NCBI RefSeq assembly: GCF_000420085.1
Contig: NZ_ATUG01000002.1
Location: 1,488,001-1,552,000, forward strand
Origin: Desulfospira joergensenii DSM 10085
GTDB taxonomy: Bacteria > Desulfobacterota > Desulfobacteria > Desulfobacterales > Desulfobacteraceae
DNA length: 64,000 bases
Direction: 5' to 3'
Under the pieces are notes generated by a model. The model worked only from the letters and a program-made list of their open reading frames with translations. It was not told the origin of the DNA and did not search any database. Below, in pieces: positions 26,511 to 34,687 of the stretch. How positions within the stretch are numbered: position 1 is the first letter of the stretch; every line of letters begins with the position of its first letter. The position numbers and the translations under genes are program-made.

Positions 26511-27262
26511 TGCCGGCCATGGGAAAAGCAAGTGACCGTCTTTCTTCCGAACTGGAGATGTCGGAGCGGCGCCGGCTCCAGCTCAAAAGAAGCCGGGCCC
26601 TTTTGGACCTTGATTCCGGTGAGATGAGTCAGTGGGTCATGGTGGACCTCATGACACTTGTCCTGGCCTTTTTTATCATGCTGTATGCATCCAGGCCGGA
26701 ACTGCCTTCCTTTGCGCAGATGCCCCGGAAATCCGAAGCTGCAGCCGTAAAAGAAAAGACCCGGACCTTCCCCGATAATAGAAAGATCCTTCATGCTGAG
26801 AACGGACTTAAAGAGGCCGGGACCCGGCTGAGGCAGGTCTGGACCGGAATGGACAGTCAGGGGAACTCCGTCCAGGTCAGGGCCGACAGGATCGTGCTGG
26901 TGATCGGTGAGGAAATCAGTTTTGAGCCGGGCCGGGCCGATCTTCTGGAGCCCATAAAAATCCCCCTTGAAAAGGTGGCGCAATTCATTGACAGGGAGTA
27001 TGTTTACCGGGTCATCGTCTCGGGCCATACCGATGATACGCCCATCCACACCCGGCAATTTCCTTCCAACTGGGAGCTTTCCCTGGCCAGGGCCTTTGGG
27101 GTGGCAAAGTTTTTACTCGACCGGGGGGTAGATCCTTACCGGATGTCGGTGGAGGGATTCGGAGCCTTTGATCCTGTTGCGGACAACGGAACTCCATCCG
27201 GCCGGCAGGCCAATCGCAGGGTTGAAATCACTTTGTTGAAAGGACTGAACAAAAGAGGGTGA
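26510..27262 (+). CDS. MotB/OmpA-like peptidoglycan-binding stator partner
   Basis: 250 residues from the ATG at 26510, which overlaps the MotA-like stop codon (TGATG). One membrane helix is seen (WVMVDLMTLVLAFFIMLYAS), containing the Asp that carries the proton in MotB-type stators. The C-terminal OmpA domain holds VIVSGHTDDTPI, NWELSLARA and GRQANRRVEI. It anchors the channel to peptidoglycan. Paired with the upstream channel gene. Confidence 0.85.
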   Translation: MPAMGKASDRLSSELEMSERRRLQLKRSRALLDLDSGEMSQWVMVDLMTLVLAFFIMLYASRPELPSFAQMPRKSEAAAVKEKTRTFPDNRKILHAENGLKEAGTRLRQVWTGMDSQGNSVQVRADRIVLVIGEEISFEPGRADLLEPIKIPLEKVAQFIDREYVYRVIVSGHTDDTPIHTRQFPSNWELSLARAFGVAKFLLDRGVDPYRMSVEGFGAFDPVADNGTPSGRQANRRVEITLLKGLNKRG

Positions 27263-27297
27263 AAAAGGGCTGAACCGGTTCTAACACGGCCTTTTTT
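27262..27297 (+). terminator. Possible terminator after the MotA/MotB-like pair
   Basis: Arms AAAAAGG (27262-27268) and CCTTTTT (27290-27296) flank an AACCGGTT palindrome, just past the stop codon, and end in a run of T. Confidence 0.5.
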
Positions 27298-27359
27298 CAG
27301 ATACTCTGTCTGCTGGGCCGGCATCAAACCGGTTCATGGATCTGAGCCGGAGGATAAAT

Positions 27360-27596
27360 TTATCCGGGGGCCAGATTCCGGTAATACCGGCGCTCGTACC
27401 AGGTGCGGGTATTTTCGTCAAACACGGCCTCTGATTCGTGAATCAGCCTGGCGCAGTCATCGGTCCAGGCCCCGCAGGCAAAAACCACGCTGTCTCCCAG
27501 GTTGAATTTCCGGTTACAGGCTTCACACCCTTTTTCGTTATGGGTGTTGAGGATGTTCAGGTCGACAATATACTTATTTTCCGTTTTAGATTCCAT
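27360..27596 (-). CDS. Small cysteine-containing protein of unknown function
   Basis: 78 residues with a strong ribosome site (AAAGGAGAGTAT). It contains CEACNRKF and later CGAWTDDC, four cysteines that could bind zinc. No family recognised. Convergent with the MotA/MotB-like genes. Confidence 0.65.
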   Translation of the reverse strand: MESKTENKYIVDLNILNTHNEKGCEACNRKFNLGDSVVFACGAWTDDCARLIHESEAVFDENTRTWYERRYYRNLAPG

Positions 27597-27765
27597 ATAC
27601 TCTCCTTTTCCGGTGAAAGTTCCTGTCCGTTCCCGGAGGGTTCATTCCGTTCTCCGGCAACGGGAAATTCATTGCTTCCCCTGAACCCAAGGGGGGATAT
27701 TCATAAGATAAGAATAGAAAGCCAGGGTTTCAAGTTGTTTGTTAGGCAAGGCTTACATTCTATAA

Positions 27766-27805
27766 AAAAAACAGGCCCGAGCTTTGGAGCAGGGGCCTGT
27801 TTTTT
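27766..27805 (-). terminator. Rho-independent terminator downstream of the Hsp20 gene
   Basis: Perfect 13-bp arms AAAAAACAGGCCC and GGGCCTGTTTTTT around a 14-base loop. T-runs lie on both sides, so it could work in both directions. It lies 50 bases past the hsp20 stop. Confidence 0.85.
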
Positions 27806-27855
27806 ATAAGATCCTTCAAGGGTACGGCCTTGTTTCTATGGCACCCGTGACAGGT

Positions 27856-28167
27856 TTAGTGAATGGGTACATTGTAGGCATCTTTCCATGGATCCTTCAA
27901 AGGGATGTTGATTAGAAGAAGCCCGTTCTCATAGCTGGCCTCGGTCTTTTTGATCTCAACGGGGCAGCAGAAGCTTCCGCTGGAAACATATTCAATATCG
28001 TTTTTATCGGCTTTGAGGTTAAAGCTGTCCTCATTCAGTTTCAGATTGATGTCCTTTTTGTGGACACCGGGTATGGTAAATTCAAGATGGAGGGTGGAGG
28101 TTTTATCATCAACACAGGAACATAGCTCTGCAGCCGTGCGTTTTTTTTCGTGACTTGATTTTTCCAT
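27856..28167 (-). CDS. Hsp20/alpha-crystallin small heat-shock protein
   Basis: 103 residues from the ATG at 28167, placed seven to eight bases after AAGGAG; upstream ATGs lack a well-placed ribosome site. It shows the alpha-crystallin pattern: LHLEFTIPGVHKKDINLKLNEDS in two parts, the beta-strand FNLKADK, and the LLLINIPLK end. It is short, with little N-terminal arm. Small heat-shock proteins hold unfolded proteins. Confidence 0.8.
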   Translation of the reverse strand: MEKSSHEKKRTAAELCSCVDDKTSTLHLEFTIPGVHKKDINLKLNEDSFNLKADKNDIEYVSSGSFCCPVEIKKTEASYENGLLLINIPLKDPWKDAYNVPIH

Positions 28168-28507
28168 TATATTCATCTCCTTACGGGTTAAGGATGGATT
28201 TTTGTTATATTTTTTAACAATGAAAGCGGAGGCGGTTTTTCTCCTCCTGAACACCGGATAATATAATACCGATTATCGGAAAAACAACCTGGAAAATGAT
28301 TGTTTCCGGCGCTTTGCCCGGCGATATCCTTCCCTCGCCGGGATTCACTTACCGGCTAAGGCCCGGCCATACGGGTTGAGGTGAACTGTGCGGAAGGATA
28401 GGGATTGGGAATTATGCAGTCAGGTTGTCAGAACGGACGGGCAAGGTCCGGCGTTTGGGTTTGAAAGATGAAATCAAGGGCCGGAAATGGTTTGCCCGAC
28501 GCCGGGA
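28168..28507. other. Intergenic region left of the isethionate locus
   Basis: Contains the hsp20 promoter region and the 3' flank of ackA. No gene or clear terminator seen. Confidence 0.4.
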
Positions 28508-29710
28508 TCAGATGAGCATCTGGGTTTGTCTGGCAATCTCAAGCTCCTCATTGGTGGAGATGACCATAACTTTTACCCGGCTTGAGGAGGTGGAGATTAT
28601 AGAGCAGGTATCTGACAGATCTCGGTTTCGCTCCGGGTCCACTTCAATGCCGAAGGTTTCCAGGTTCCGGCAGACCCGCTCCCGGATAACGGAATCGTTC
28701 TCTCCGATCCCGGCGGTAAAAACAAGGCAGTCCACCCTTCCCAGAACAGCAAAGTATGCCCCGATATACTTACGATAGCTGTAAATGAGCATATCCAGGG
28801 CCAGTTCGGCCTGTTCATTGCCGGCTGCCGCGGCCCTGTGGATGTCCCTGAGATCGTTGTACCCGCAGAGGCCCTTTAAGCCGCTTTCCTGGGTAAGAAG
28901 GGTCATGATCTCTTCAAGGCTCATCCCGGTGTTGTCGGCGAGGTAGGAGATGATCGCCGGGTCAATGGAACCGGAGCGGGTTCCCATGATCACCCCTTCC
29001 AGGGGAGTCATGCCCATGGATGTATCCACGCTTTTACCCCCGGATACGGCGGTGATGGAGGAGCCGTTCCCAAGGTGGAGGGAGATGAGGTTGATCTTAT
29101 CCGGGGGAATTTCCAGATAGTCTGCCGCCTCCCGGGTAATATACCTGTGGGAGGTGCCGTGAAATCCGAACCGGCGGACGCCTGCTTCGGTGTATAAACG
29201 GTCGGGTAGGGCATATCGATAGGCTTTGGCGGGAATGGTCTGATGAAAAGCGGTATCAAACACGGCCACCTGTCCGGCTTCCGGAAACATATCCAGGGCG
29301 GTAATGATTCCGGAAAGGGCCCCGGGGTTGTGGAGGGGAGCCAGGGGGATATTGGCCCGGATGCTCTCTGTTACTGCGTCGTCAATAAGAGCAGGAGCCT
29401 TGAATTTTTCGCCTCCCTGGACCACCCGGTGGCCAATGGCCGATATGGATGTTCTGTTCTCAATCACTCCCGACTCAGCATCCGTCAAGAGGGATAGAAT
29501 CCATTCCATTCCGTGGCTGTGATCTGAGATAGGGGCTTCTATTTTCTTTGTTAACGCCCGGGAAGTGCCGGGATGGGAATGATAAAGAATTTTTCCCTTG
29601 GCTTCTCCGATGCGCTCAAGAACCCCCTCGCCCAGGGAAGCCTCCGTATCCATGTCTATCAATTTGTACTTGATGGAGGAACTGCCCGAGTTGATGACCA
29701 GTATTTTCAT
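28508..29710 (-). CDS. ackA: Acetate kinase
   Basis: 400 residues, the usual length. It has the family signatures: VINSGSSSIKYK at the N-terminus, RFGFHGTSHRYI, HLGNGSSI and GTRSGSIDPAI. It makes ATP and acetate from acetyl phosphate. It is the last gene of the islA operon (islA, islB, amidohydrolase-like, ackA), two bases after the preceding stop. Here it closes the pathway from isethionate-derived acetaldehyde to acetate and is the ATP-yielding step. Confidence 0.95.
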   Translation of the reverse strand: MKILVINSGSSSIKYKLIDMDTEASLGEGVLERIGEAKGKILYHSHPGTSRALTKKIEAPISDHSHGMEWILSLLTDAESGVIENRTSISAIGHRVVQGGEKFKAPALIDDAVTESIRANIPLAPLHNPGALSGIITALDMFPEAGQVAVFDTAFHQTIPAKAYRYALPDRLYTEAGVRRFGFHGTSHRYITREAADYLEIPPDKINLISLHLGNGSSITAVSGGKSVDTSMGMTPLEGVIMGTRSGSIDPAIISYLADNTGMSLEEIMTLLTQESGLKGLCGYNDLRDIHRAAAAGNEQAELALDMLIYSYRKYIGAYFAVLGRVDCLVFTAGIGENDSVIRERVCRNLETFGIEVDPERNRDLSDTCSIISTSSSRVKVMVISTNEELEIARQTQMLI

Positions 29711-29712
29711 TT

Positions 29713-30633
29713 TTATTTTTTGAGTTCCATCATGACCTGACGGACAATATCCCCCACCAGACTCTGAACTTCAGATCCGTTCACCGGAGCGGAATACTGG
29801 GATTGAAGCCCCAGAAGTTTGGCGGCATTGTCATGCATGATTTTTTGGCGGACCTCCGGTTTGAAATCCAGGCTTTCATAGGTTTTCAGGGCCTGTTTAA
29901 AATCCACAAACGGGTGGGCGCTGGCATAGAGGATCTTGTCCGGAATCATGGTGTTGGCAGCCTGGATATAGGCTTCGGACATGGGGGAGAATTCGTATTC
30001 GGACAAATCGATGTAGACGTTCCGGTTCCGCTCCGCCACAATAATGGCCTCGTTCACCCAGGGGTAACCGCCGTGGCTGATAATCAATTTCAGCTCGGGA
30101 AAATCCCGGGCAACCACGTCAATATATCTTGGGGCCACATGGTCGATGATGGCGTTGGGCACCAAAGTTGCCGGTCCTGTGGTAAAAACAATGGGCACAT
30201 CCAGTTCACAGCATTTGGAATAAATGGGATAGTACTTGGCATCATTGGCATAAATCTGGGCCAGATAGGGATCAACCGCTCCCCCCCGCAGACCGAGATC
30301 GTTTACCGACACCTTAAGCTCCTCAATGGCTTTCATGCCCTTGTGGGGATCCAGCCCCACAAAGCCGATGAATTTTTCCGGGTATTTGGAAACAAATTCT
30401 ATGACGCTGTCATTGTTGGATTTGGCTCCGTAGGTGGTCTCGCAGTCCCGACCGGTAATGACGGCCTTGCGGACATTAAATCGGTCCAGATCCGCAACCA
30501 CCTCATCCAGAGTCTGTGGTTTCATCTTTGAAAAATCAATGCTCTCGCAGAGCCCTTTGAACATCTTGCTGTTCTGGATACCGTTGATGGTTTCCGGGGT
30601 GTTGGGTCTGAATCGAAAATCAATAATGTCCAT
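29713..30633 (-). CDS. Amidohydrolase-fold protein lacking usual metal ligands, with a C-terminal encapsulation-peptide-like helix
   Basis: 306 residues from the ATG at 30633, preceded by CAGGAG. It resembles the amidohydrolase-2 family: IIDFRFRPNTPE at the start, ISHGGYPWVNEAI in the middle and ILYASAHPFVDF near the end. The first metal motif HxH is RxR here, and the usual GSD/GTD aspartate is Ala. Only the HGG histidine is clear, so metal hydrolysis is doubtful. After a short Ser/Pro/Gly linker the last ~20 residues (VQSLVGDIVRQVMMELK) form an amphipathic helix like the N-terminus of the locus's aldehyde dehydrogenase. This suggests cargo of the microcompartment. Its reaction is unknown. 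Confidence 0.75.
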   Translation of the reverse strand: MDIIDFRFRPNTPETINGIQNSKMFKGLCESIDFSKMKPQTLDEVVADLDRFNVRKAVITGRDCETTYGAKSNNDSVIEFVSKYPEKFIGFVGLDPHKGMKAIEELKVSVNDLGLRGGAVDPYLAQIYANDAKYYPIYSKCCELDVPIVFTTGPATLVPNAIIDHVAPRYIDVVARDFPELKLIISHGGYPWVNEAIIVAERNRNVYIDLSEYEFSPMSEAYIQAANTMIPDKILYASAHPFVDFKQALKTYESLDFKPEVRQKIMHDNAAKLLGLQSQYSAPVNGSEVQSLVGDIVRQVMMELKK

Positions 30634-30719
30634 TCTTTTTTGCTCCTGTATCATCCGGCGATTGCTTAATCGCAGAACCGCCGGGGTCTTATAAAGTCAA
30701 ATCCGGTTCCTGCCTGGCC

Positions 30720-31658
30720 CTATTCATTCAATGCAGGACCCATTCTTTTCTCAGCAAAGGCCTTGAGTTCGGCAAACTTTTTCCGTGGCAGGTCCTTTGT
30801 TTCCTTCAGGGGATAGGATCTGCCAAGATAGGTGTACTTCGGGGTTCCCATGCGGTGGTAGGCCAGCAATTCATGGGTGACGCCGGGCATGTCTTTGATA
30901 AAATCCACAATGGCCCCGATTTCTTCTTCATTGTCGTTGATCCCCGGAATCACCGGGGTTCTTACCGTTACGGGCAATTGGGGGTATTTGGCATTTAGAC
31001 GGACCAGATTTTCCGTTATCAGAGAGTTGTCAAATCCGGTCGCGGCTTTGTGTTTTTCCCTGTCCATGACCTTGATGTCGTAATATATGGAGTTCAGATA
31101 TTGGGATGCCTGGTCAAGGACGTTCCAGGATACATTGCCGCAGGTTTCGATATTCGTATTGATCCGCCGTTTTCTGGCTTCTCTCAAAAGGGCGACGGCA
31201 AATTGGCCCTGGTAGAGAGGTTCACCTCCGCTCAGGGTCAGACCCCCGCCGGACCGCATGTAAAAGACCGCATCCTCCTCCACACGGGCAATGGCATCGG
31301 CTACGGTAATCTCATACCCATAGATATTGAGTGCGTTTGCAGGACAGGCCTCGGCACAGGCCAGGCAATTGATGCAGGCCTTATGATCCACCAGGATTTT
31401 ATTGTCTTCTCCAACGGACAAGGCTTTCTCCGGGCAGATATCCCGGCACCGGGAACATTCGTCACGGGTCAGACATTTGGCCGGGTTATATCCCAACTCG
31501 GGAAGAAGCTGCTGGGATTCAGGATTGGAACACCAGGCACAAACCAGGCTGCATCCCTTCAAAAAAATAATGGTCCGGATCCCTTCTCCGTCATGGAGGG
31601 AGTATTTCTGAATATTAAAGACAATCCCTTTTTGTTGCCGGTCGGGAAGGGTGGTCAT
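30720..31658 (-). CDS. islB: Isethionate sulfite-lyase activating enzyme (glycyl-radical activase)
   Basis: 312 residues from the ATG at 31658; an in-frame ATG at 31688 has a poorer ribosome site. It has the radical SAM motif CSLVCAWC (Cx3Cx2C), two ferredoxin-like [4Fe-4S] motifs (CSRCRDIC and CINCLACAEAC) in the insert, and the activase segments SGGEPL and TCGN. It uses S-adenosylmethionine to place the radical on Gly803 of IslA. It follows islA in the operon after a strong hairpin, which may lower its expression compared with islA. Confidence 0.92.
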   Translation of the reverse strand: MTTLPDRQQKGIVFNIQKYSLHDGEGIRTIIFLKGCSLVCAWCSNPESQQLLPELGYNPAKCLTRDECSRCRDICPEKALSVGEDNKILVDHKACINCLACAEACPANALNIYGYEITVADAIARVEEDAVFYMRSGGGLTLSGGEPLYQGQFAVALLREARKRRINTNIETCGNVSWNVLDQASQYLNSIYYDIKVMDREKHKAATGFDNSLITENLVRLNAKYPQLPVTVRTPVIPGINDNEEEIGAIVDFIKDMPGVTHELLAYHRMGTPKYTYLGRSYPLKETKDLPRKKFAELKAFAEKRMGPALNE

Positions 31659-31706
31659 GGCTGTCTGCCTTTTGGTTGTATGATCCATGGTTCGTTTTGG
31701 GTAAAT

Positions 31707-31735
31707 GCCGGGGAGGGGGATTCCCCCTCCCCGGC
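31707..31735 (-). promoter_or_regulatory. Strong intercistronic hairpin between islA and islB
   Basis: Perfect 13-bp arms GCCGGGGAGGGGG and CCCCCTCCCCGGC with a three-base loop, starting 17 bases after the islA stop. No T-run follows on the minus strand, so it is not a standard terminator. It may stabilise the islA message or partly block read-through so that lyase is made in excess of activase. Confidence 0.75.
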
Positions 31736-31751
31736 GGGAAATAAAATCCGT

Positions 31752-34238
31752 TTAGATTGTCTCGTGGCTTGTCCTGGCGATGAGGTCATCCTGAAGATCC
31801 TTTGACAGATCACAGAAGTAGGCACTGTAACCGGCAATCCGGACAATCAGGTTTCTGTACTTTTCAGGATTTTTCTGGGCGGCCAGCAGGGTATCTTTAT
31901 TAACGATGTTAAACTGGATATGCCAGAGTTTCAGGTCGATCAGGGTTTTGATAAAGTCAACCAGCTTTTTGGTGCCTTCCTCGCCGTCTACGCAGTTGGG
32001 CGTGAGCTTGACGTTCAGGAGACGGGCAGCTCTTTCCCTGTACCCATAGTTTTTGGAGGCGTAGTTTGACATGAGGACCGCAGTGGGGCCGTTGATATCC
32101 GCACCATGGGACGCGGAGGACCCATCGGACAGGGGAGTATATTCCAGGCGCCCGTTGGGGGTGGCGGAAACCACCTTGCCAAAAGGAACGTGGGAGGTAA
32201 AGGGCACCAGTCTCAGATCCAGATGGACTCCGAGTTCCTGGGAATATTTCTTTGTAAATTCCTGGGCGGAACGGTCCAGAAGCTGGGCAATGGAGTCGGC
32301 ATAGGGATCGTTGTTCCCGTAGCAGGGGGTGCTTTTCAGCATGGCCTGTATGTCTTTTTTGCCTTCAAAATTGCTGTGGATTGCATCAATAACTTCTTTC
32401 AGGGTCAGTTTCTTATCTTCGAAAACCAGTTTTTTAATGGCTGCCAGGGAGTCGACAACAGTGGCATAGCCGATGAATTCAAAATAACCCAGATTGATGC
32501 CGCCTTCAATCACCGGGGTGTGAAGATCCGTACAATTTTCCATACACAGATCATGCATGGCAGAGCCAAAGGGAGTGGCAAAGTGTTTGTTCCGCAGGTT
32601 GATAATGGTATGCTGCTGGATAAACGCATGCTTGATATGGTTGGTCTGCTGCTGCAGGTATGCGGACAGGAATTGTTCCCATTCGGTAAACTGGGAGGGA
32701 TCACCGGTTTCAAGGCCGATTACCTCATCTCCGGTCAGCTTGGTCTTTCCGTTGTAGAGAACCATTTCCAGGGCAGTGGCAAAGTTAATGTAGGCATTGC
32801 CGCTGGTGTAGGTGTCCCGGTTGGGCATCCGGATTTCAGCACATCCGGATACGGCATAGTCGTAAATTTCCTCAAAGGAGGCCCCTTTGGCCAGATGAAG
32901 GGGAATGATCTCTTCATCGTTGATGAGTTTGGGGAAACCAGAGCCTTCCTTGATGGTTTCGGCCACTTCCCAGAGATACCGTTCCGGCGCGCGGGCGTGG
33001 AGCCGGGCCGCCAGGTCCGGGTAGTGAAGCGGGAACTCCCGTTTTGACTGGAGAATCAGATAGGTCAGCTCATTGGTTGCGTCCCTTCCGTCCGGGGTCT
33101 GGCCTCCGACGGTAACGGCTTCCCAGTGGGCATACCCTTCGTTGAATGCTCCGCCGGTGGGGGAAAGGTAGAGGTCAATGAACTGGGCCATATTCACCCA
33201 CATGCATTCGAACAGCTCAATGGCCTGGTCATCGGTAAGAACGCCTTCTTCAAGGTCTTTCTGATAGAACGGATAGAGGTACTGATCCATCCGGCCGTTG
33301 GAGATAATGGTACCGGTTTTCTGTTCCAGTCTGGAAAACATCTGGGTGAACCACTGGGACTGCATGGCTTCACGGAAGTTTCGTGCCGGATTCTCAGGAA
33401 CATGGGTACATATCTCGGCGATCATTTCAAGTTCGGCTTTGCGCTGGGGATCACTCTCTTCACCGGCCATTTTGCCGGCCAGTTCAGCGTACCGCTTGGC
33501 CCAGAGGACCACGGCGTCGCAGATCAGGGTGATGGCGGTCAGAAAGGGTTTTTTCTCGCAGTTGTCCACCGGGGAAAAAGGATCCAGGCTTTCCAGTTTA
33601 TCCAGGGCAATCTGTTTAATGCCTTTGAAGCCGATTTTAAGAACCTTTTCATAATCATGGACCCATTGCAGGGAAGACCTGAAGGATGCGGTCTCGTTCA
33701 CAATGTAACGGGAAAGCTGGTCATCATTAGGGTCATAGGTCATTTTCAGGGTTTCTTCGGGCAGGGTCTTGGCCAGCATCTCGTGGAAGGTTTTTCCCTT
33801 CCAGAACGGAGCAATCTCGTTGATGATCACATCGGCATCGTCGGGCTCTATAATAAAAGGAGATACGTCTCTGGTTTCAAGCTGCTTGACTGCCAGGTCC
33901 AGGAAGTCGCCGTCCAGTTCCGGGTGAAGGATTCCGTAGCGGCCATGTCCGCCGCCCCGGCCTACCAGAAGCTCATCCTCATCGATAAAAATATCAATGT
34001 TTTTGGCCACATGCATCATCGCCTTTGCCCAGCGGAGGACCAGGGGCTGACCTTCGGTTTGCTTCATGATTTCGGTAAAAAGCCTGCCTCTCTGGACATC
34101 CACTTTCGGGGTCAGGTTCTGGACCCGGTCCAGAATTTTAAACGCCCTTTCATGGGCAGGCATGGAACGTAACGGGTTTTCCTTGCCTTCTGCAATATTG
34201 GTAAGCAATTTCTCATGTGGGGATAAGCAACATTCCAT
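31752..34238 (-). CDS. islA: Isethionate sulfite-lyase (glycyl radical enzyme)
   Basis: 828 residues, the length of known IslA. It cleaves isethionate (2-hydroxyethanesulfonate) into acetaldehyde and sulfite by radical chemistry. The radical glycine is Gly803 in [10 protein letters not shown]; the thiyl cysteine and general base are Cys466 and Glu468 in SGCAEIR. Residues known to bind the sulfonate or shape the pocket in the Desulfovibrio enzyme all fall here two positions earlier than my remembered numbering: Arg187, Gln191, Arg676, Trp372 and Phe680. This argues against choline lyase or diol dehydratase. The ATG follows AAGGAGAG. A sigma-54-type promoter and three activator motifs lie upstream. 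Confidence 0.95.
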   Translation of the reverse strand: MECCLSPHEKLLTNIAEGKENPLRSMPAHERAFKILDRVQNLTPKVDVQRGRLFTEIMKQTEGQPLVLRWAKAMMHVAKNIDIFIDEDELLVGRGGGHGRYGILHPELDGDFLDLAVKQLETRDVSPFIIEPDDADVIINEIAPFWKGKTFHEMLAKTLPEETLKMTYDPNDDQLSRYIVNETASFRSSLQWVHDYEKVLKIGFKGIKQIALDKLESLDPFSPVDNCEKKPFLTAITLICDAVVLWAKRYAELAGKMAGEESDPQRKAELEMIAEICTHVPENPARNFREAMQSQWFTQMFSRLEQKTGTIISNGRMDQYLYPFYQKDLEEGVLTDDQAIELFECMWVNMAQFIDLYLSPTGGAFNEGYAHWEAVTVGGQTPDGRDATNELTYLILQSKREFPLHYPDLAARLHARAPERYLWEVAETIKEGSGFPKLINDEEIIPLHLAKGASFEEIYDYAVSGCAEIRMPNRDTYTSGNAYINFATALEMVLYNGKTKLTGDEVIGLETGDPSQFTEWEQFLSAYLQQQTNHIKHAFIQQHTIINLRNKHFATPFGSAMHDLCMENCTDLHTPVIEGGINLGYFEFIGYATVVDSLAAIKKLVFEDKKLTLKEVIDAIHSNFEGKKDIQAMLKSTPCYGNNDPYADSIAQLLDRSAQEFTKKYSQELGVHLDLRLVPFTSHVPFGKVVSATPNGRLEYTPLSDGSSASHGADINGPTAVLMSNYASKNYGYRERAARLLNVKLTPNCVDGEEGTKKLVDFIKTLIDLKLWHIQFNIVNKDTLLAAQKNPEKYRNLIVRIAGYSAYFCDLSKDLQDDLIARTSHETI

Positions 34239-34308
34239 GATAATCTCTCCTTATACGGTTATCTTTTTTATTTTTTGTCTGAATGCTTTTGGTAACGATC
34301 TTTTAAAC

Positions 34309-34324
34309 TGCAAATCACATACCA
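34309..34324 (-). promoter_or_regulatory. Sigma-54-type promoter of islA
   Basis: On the minus strand: TGGTATG-TGAT-TTGCA. It has the invariant GG-N10-GC core of -24/-12 promoters. It lies about 70 bases before the islA start codon and about 150-250 bases downstream of the activator motifs at 34471-34573. Confidence 0.8.
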
Positions 34325-34470
34325 TAAATTTTTGAAAAGGGATTTTTTTAATAGATAGGAAGAGTTGTATTAAAAAATTCCTTGAATTCAATTGGTTATG
34401 TTTTATTACCCGGCGGCAATTGTTGGGCGCATTTTTAAAGAGAATATAAAAAAACAAGATGTTTCCCGGT

Positions 34471-34489
34471 ATGATGCAGGCCTGCACCC
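34471..34489 (+). promoter_or_regulatory. Activator-site motif A1 (upstream of islA)
   Basis: ATGATGCA-GGCC-TGCACCC. Best match to the 19-bp motif shared by three intergenic regions of the locus; the core TGCAGGCCTGCA is a perfect palindrome. Probable binding site of the sigma-54 activator encoded at 38273-39685. Confidence 0.75.
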
Positions 34490-34503
34490 GGCCCTTCAAG
34501 GCC

Positions 34504-34522
34504 ATGCTGCAGCTTTGCAAAA
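34504..34522 (+). promoter_or_regulatory. Activator-site motif A2 (upstream of islA)
   Basis: ATGCTGCA-GCTT-TGCAAAA: keeps the TGCA-N4-TGCA core, weaker in the flanks. Centre spacing from A1 is 33 bases (about three helical turns), so both could lie on one DNA face. Confidence 0.55.
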
Positions 34523-34554
34523 TTCATTGGAATTGAGCCGGATTTTGCAAAAAG

Positions 34555-34573
34555 ATGATGCAGGCCTGAAACA
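34555..34573 (+). promoter_or_regulatory. Activator-site motif A3 (upstream of islA)
   Basis: ATGATGCA-GGCC-TGAAACA: perfect left half, degenerate right half. Third site of the islA cluster. Confidence 0.55.
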
Positions 34574-34610
34574 TTGTCCCATTTCTAAAATGGCCTCTTC
34601 AATAAAATGA

Positions 34611-34651
34611 AAAGCCCTGCCCAGGAACAAAGGTCCTGAAAACAGGGCTTA
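34611..34651 (-). terminator. Terminator of the TRAP transporter operon
   Basis: On the minus strand, arms AAGCCCTG and CAGGGCTT with an inner AGGA/TCCT pairing, then TTCATTTTATT. It lies 37 bases past the dctM stop codon. Confidence 0.75.
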
Positions 34652-34687
34652 TAAGGGTTTATGCCCGGAGTTTTAACCCCAAGGCCT

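Noticed and set aside
31752..34238. Choline trimethylamine-lyase (CutC) or B12-independent diol dehydratase
   Set aside because: The sulfonate-binding arginines and glutamine of IslA are present at the expected positions, and TRAP and TauE transporters flank the locus. Neither choline transporter nor propanediol genes are present.
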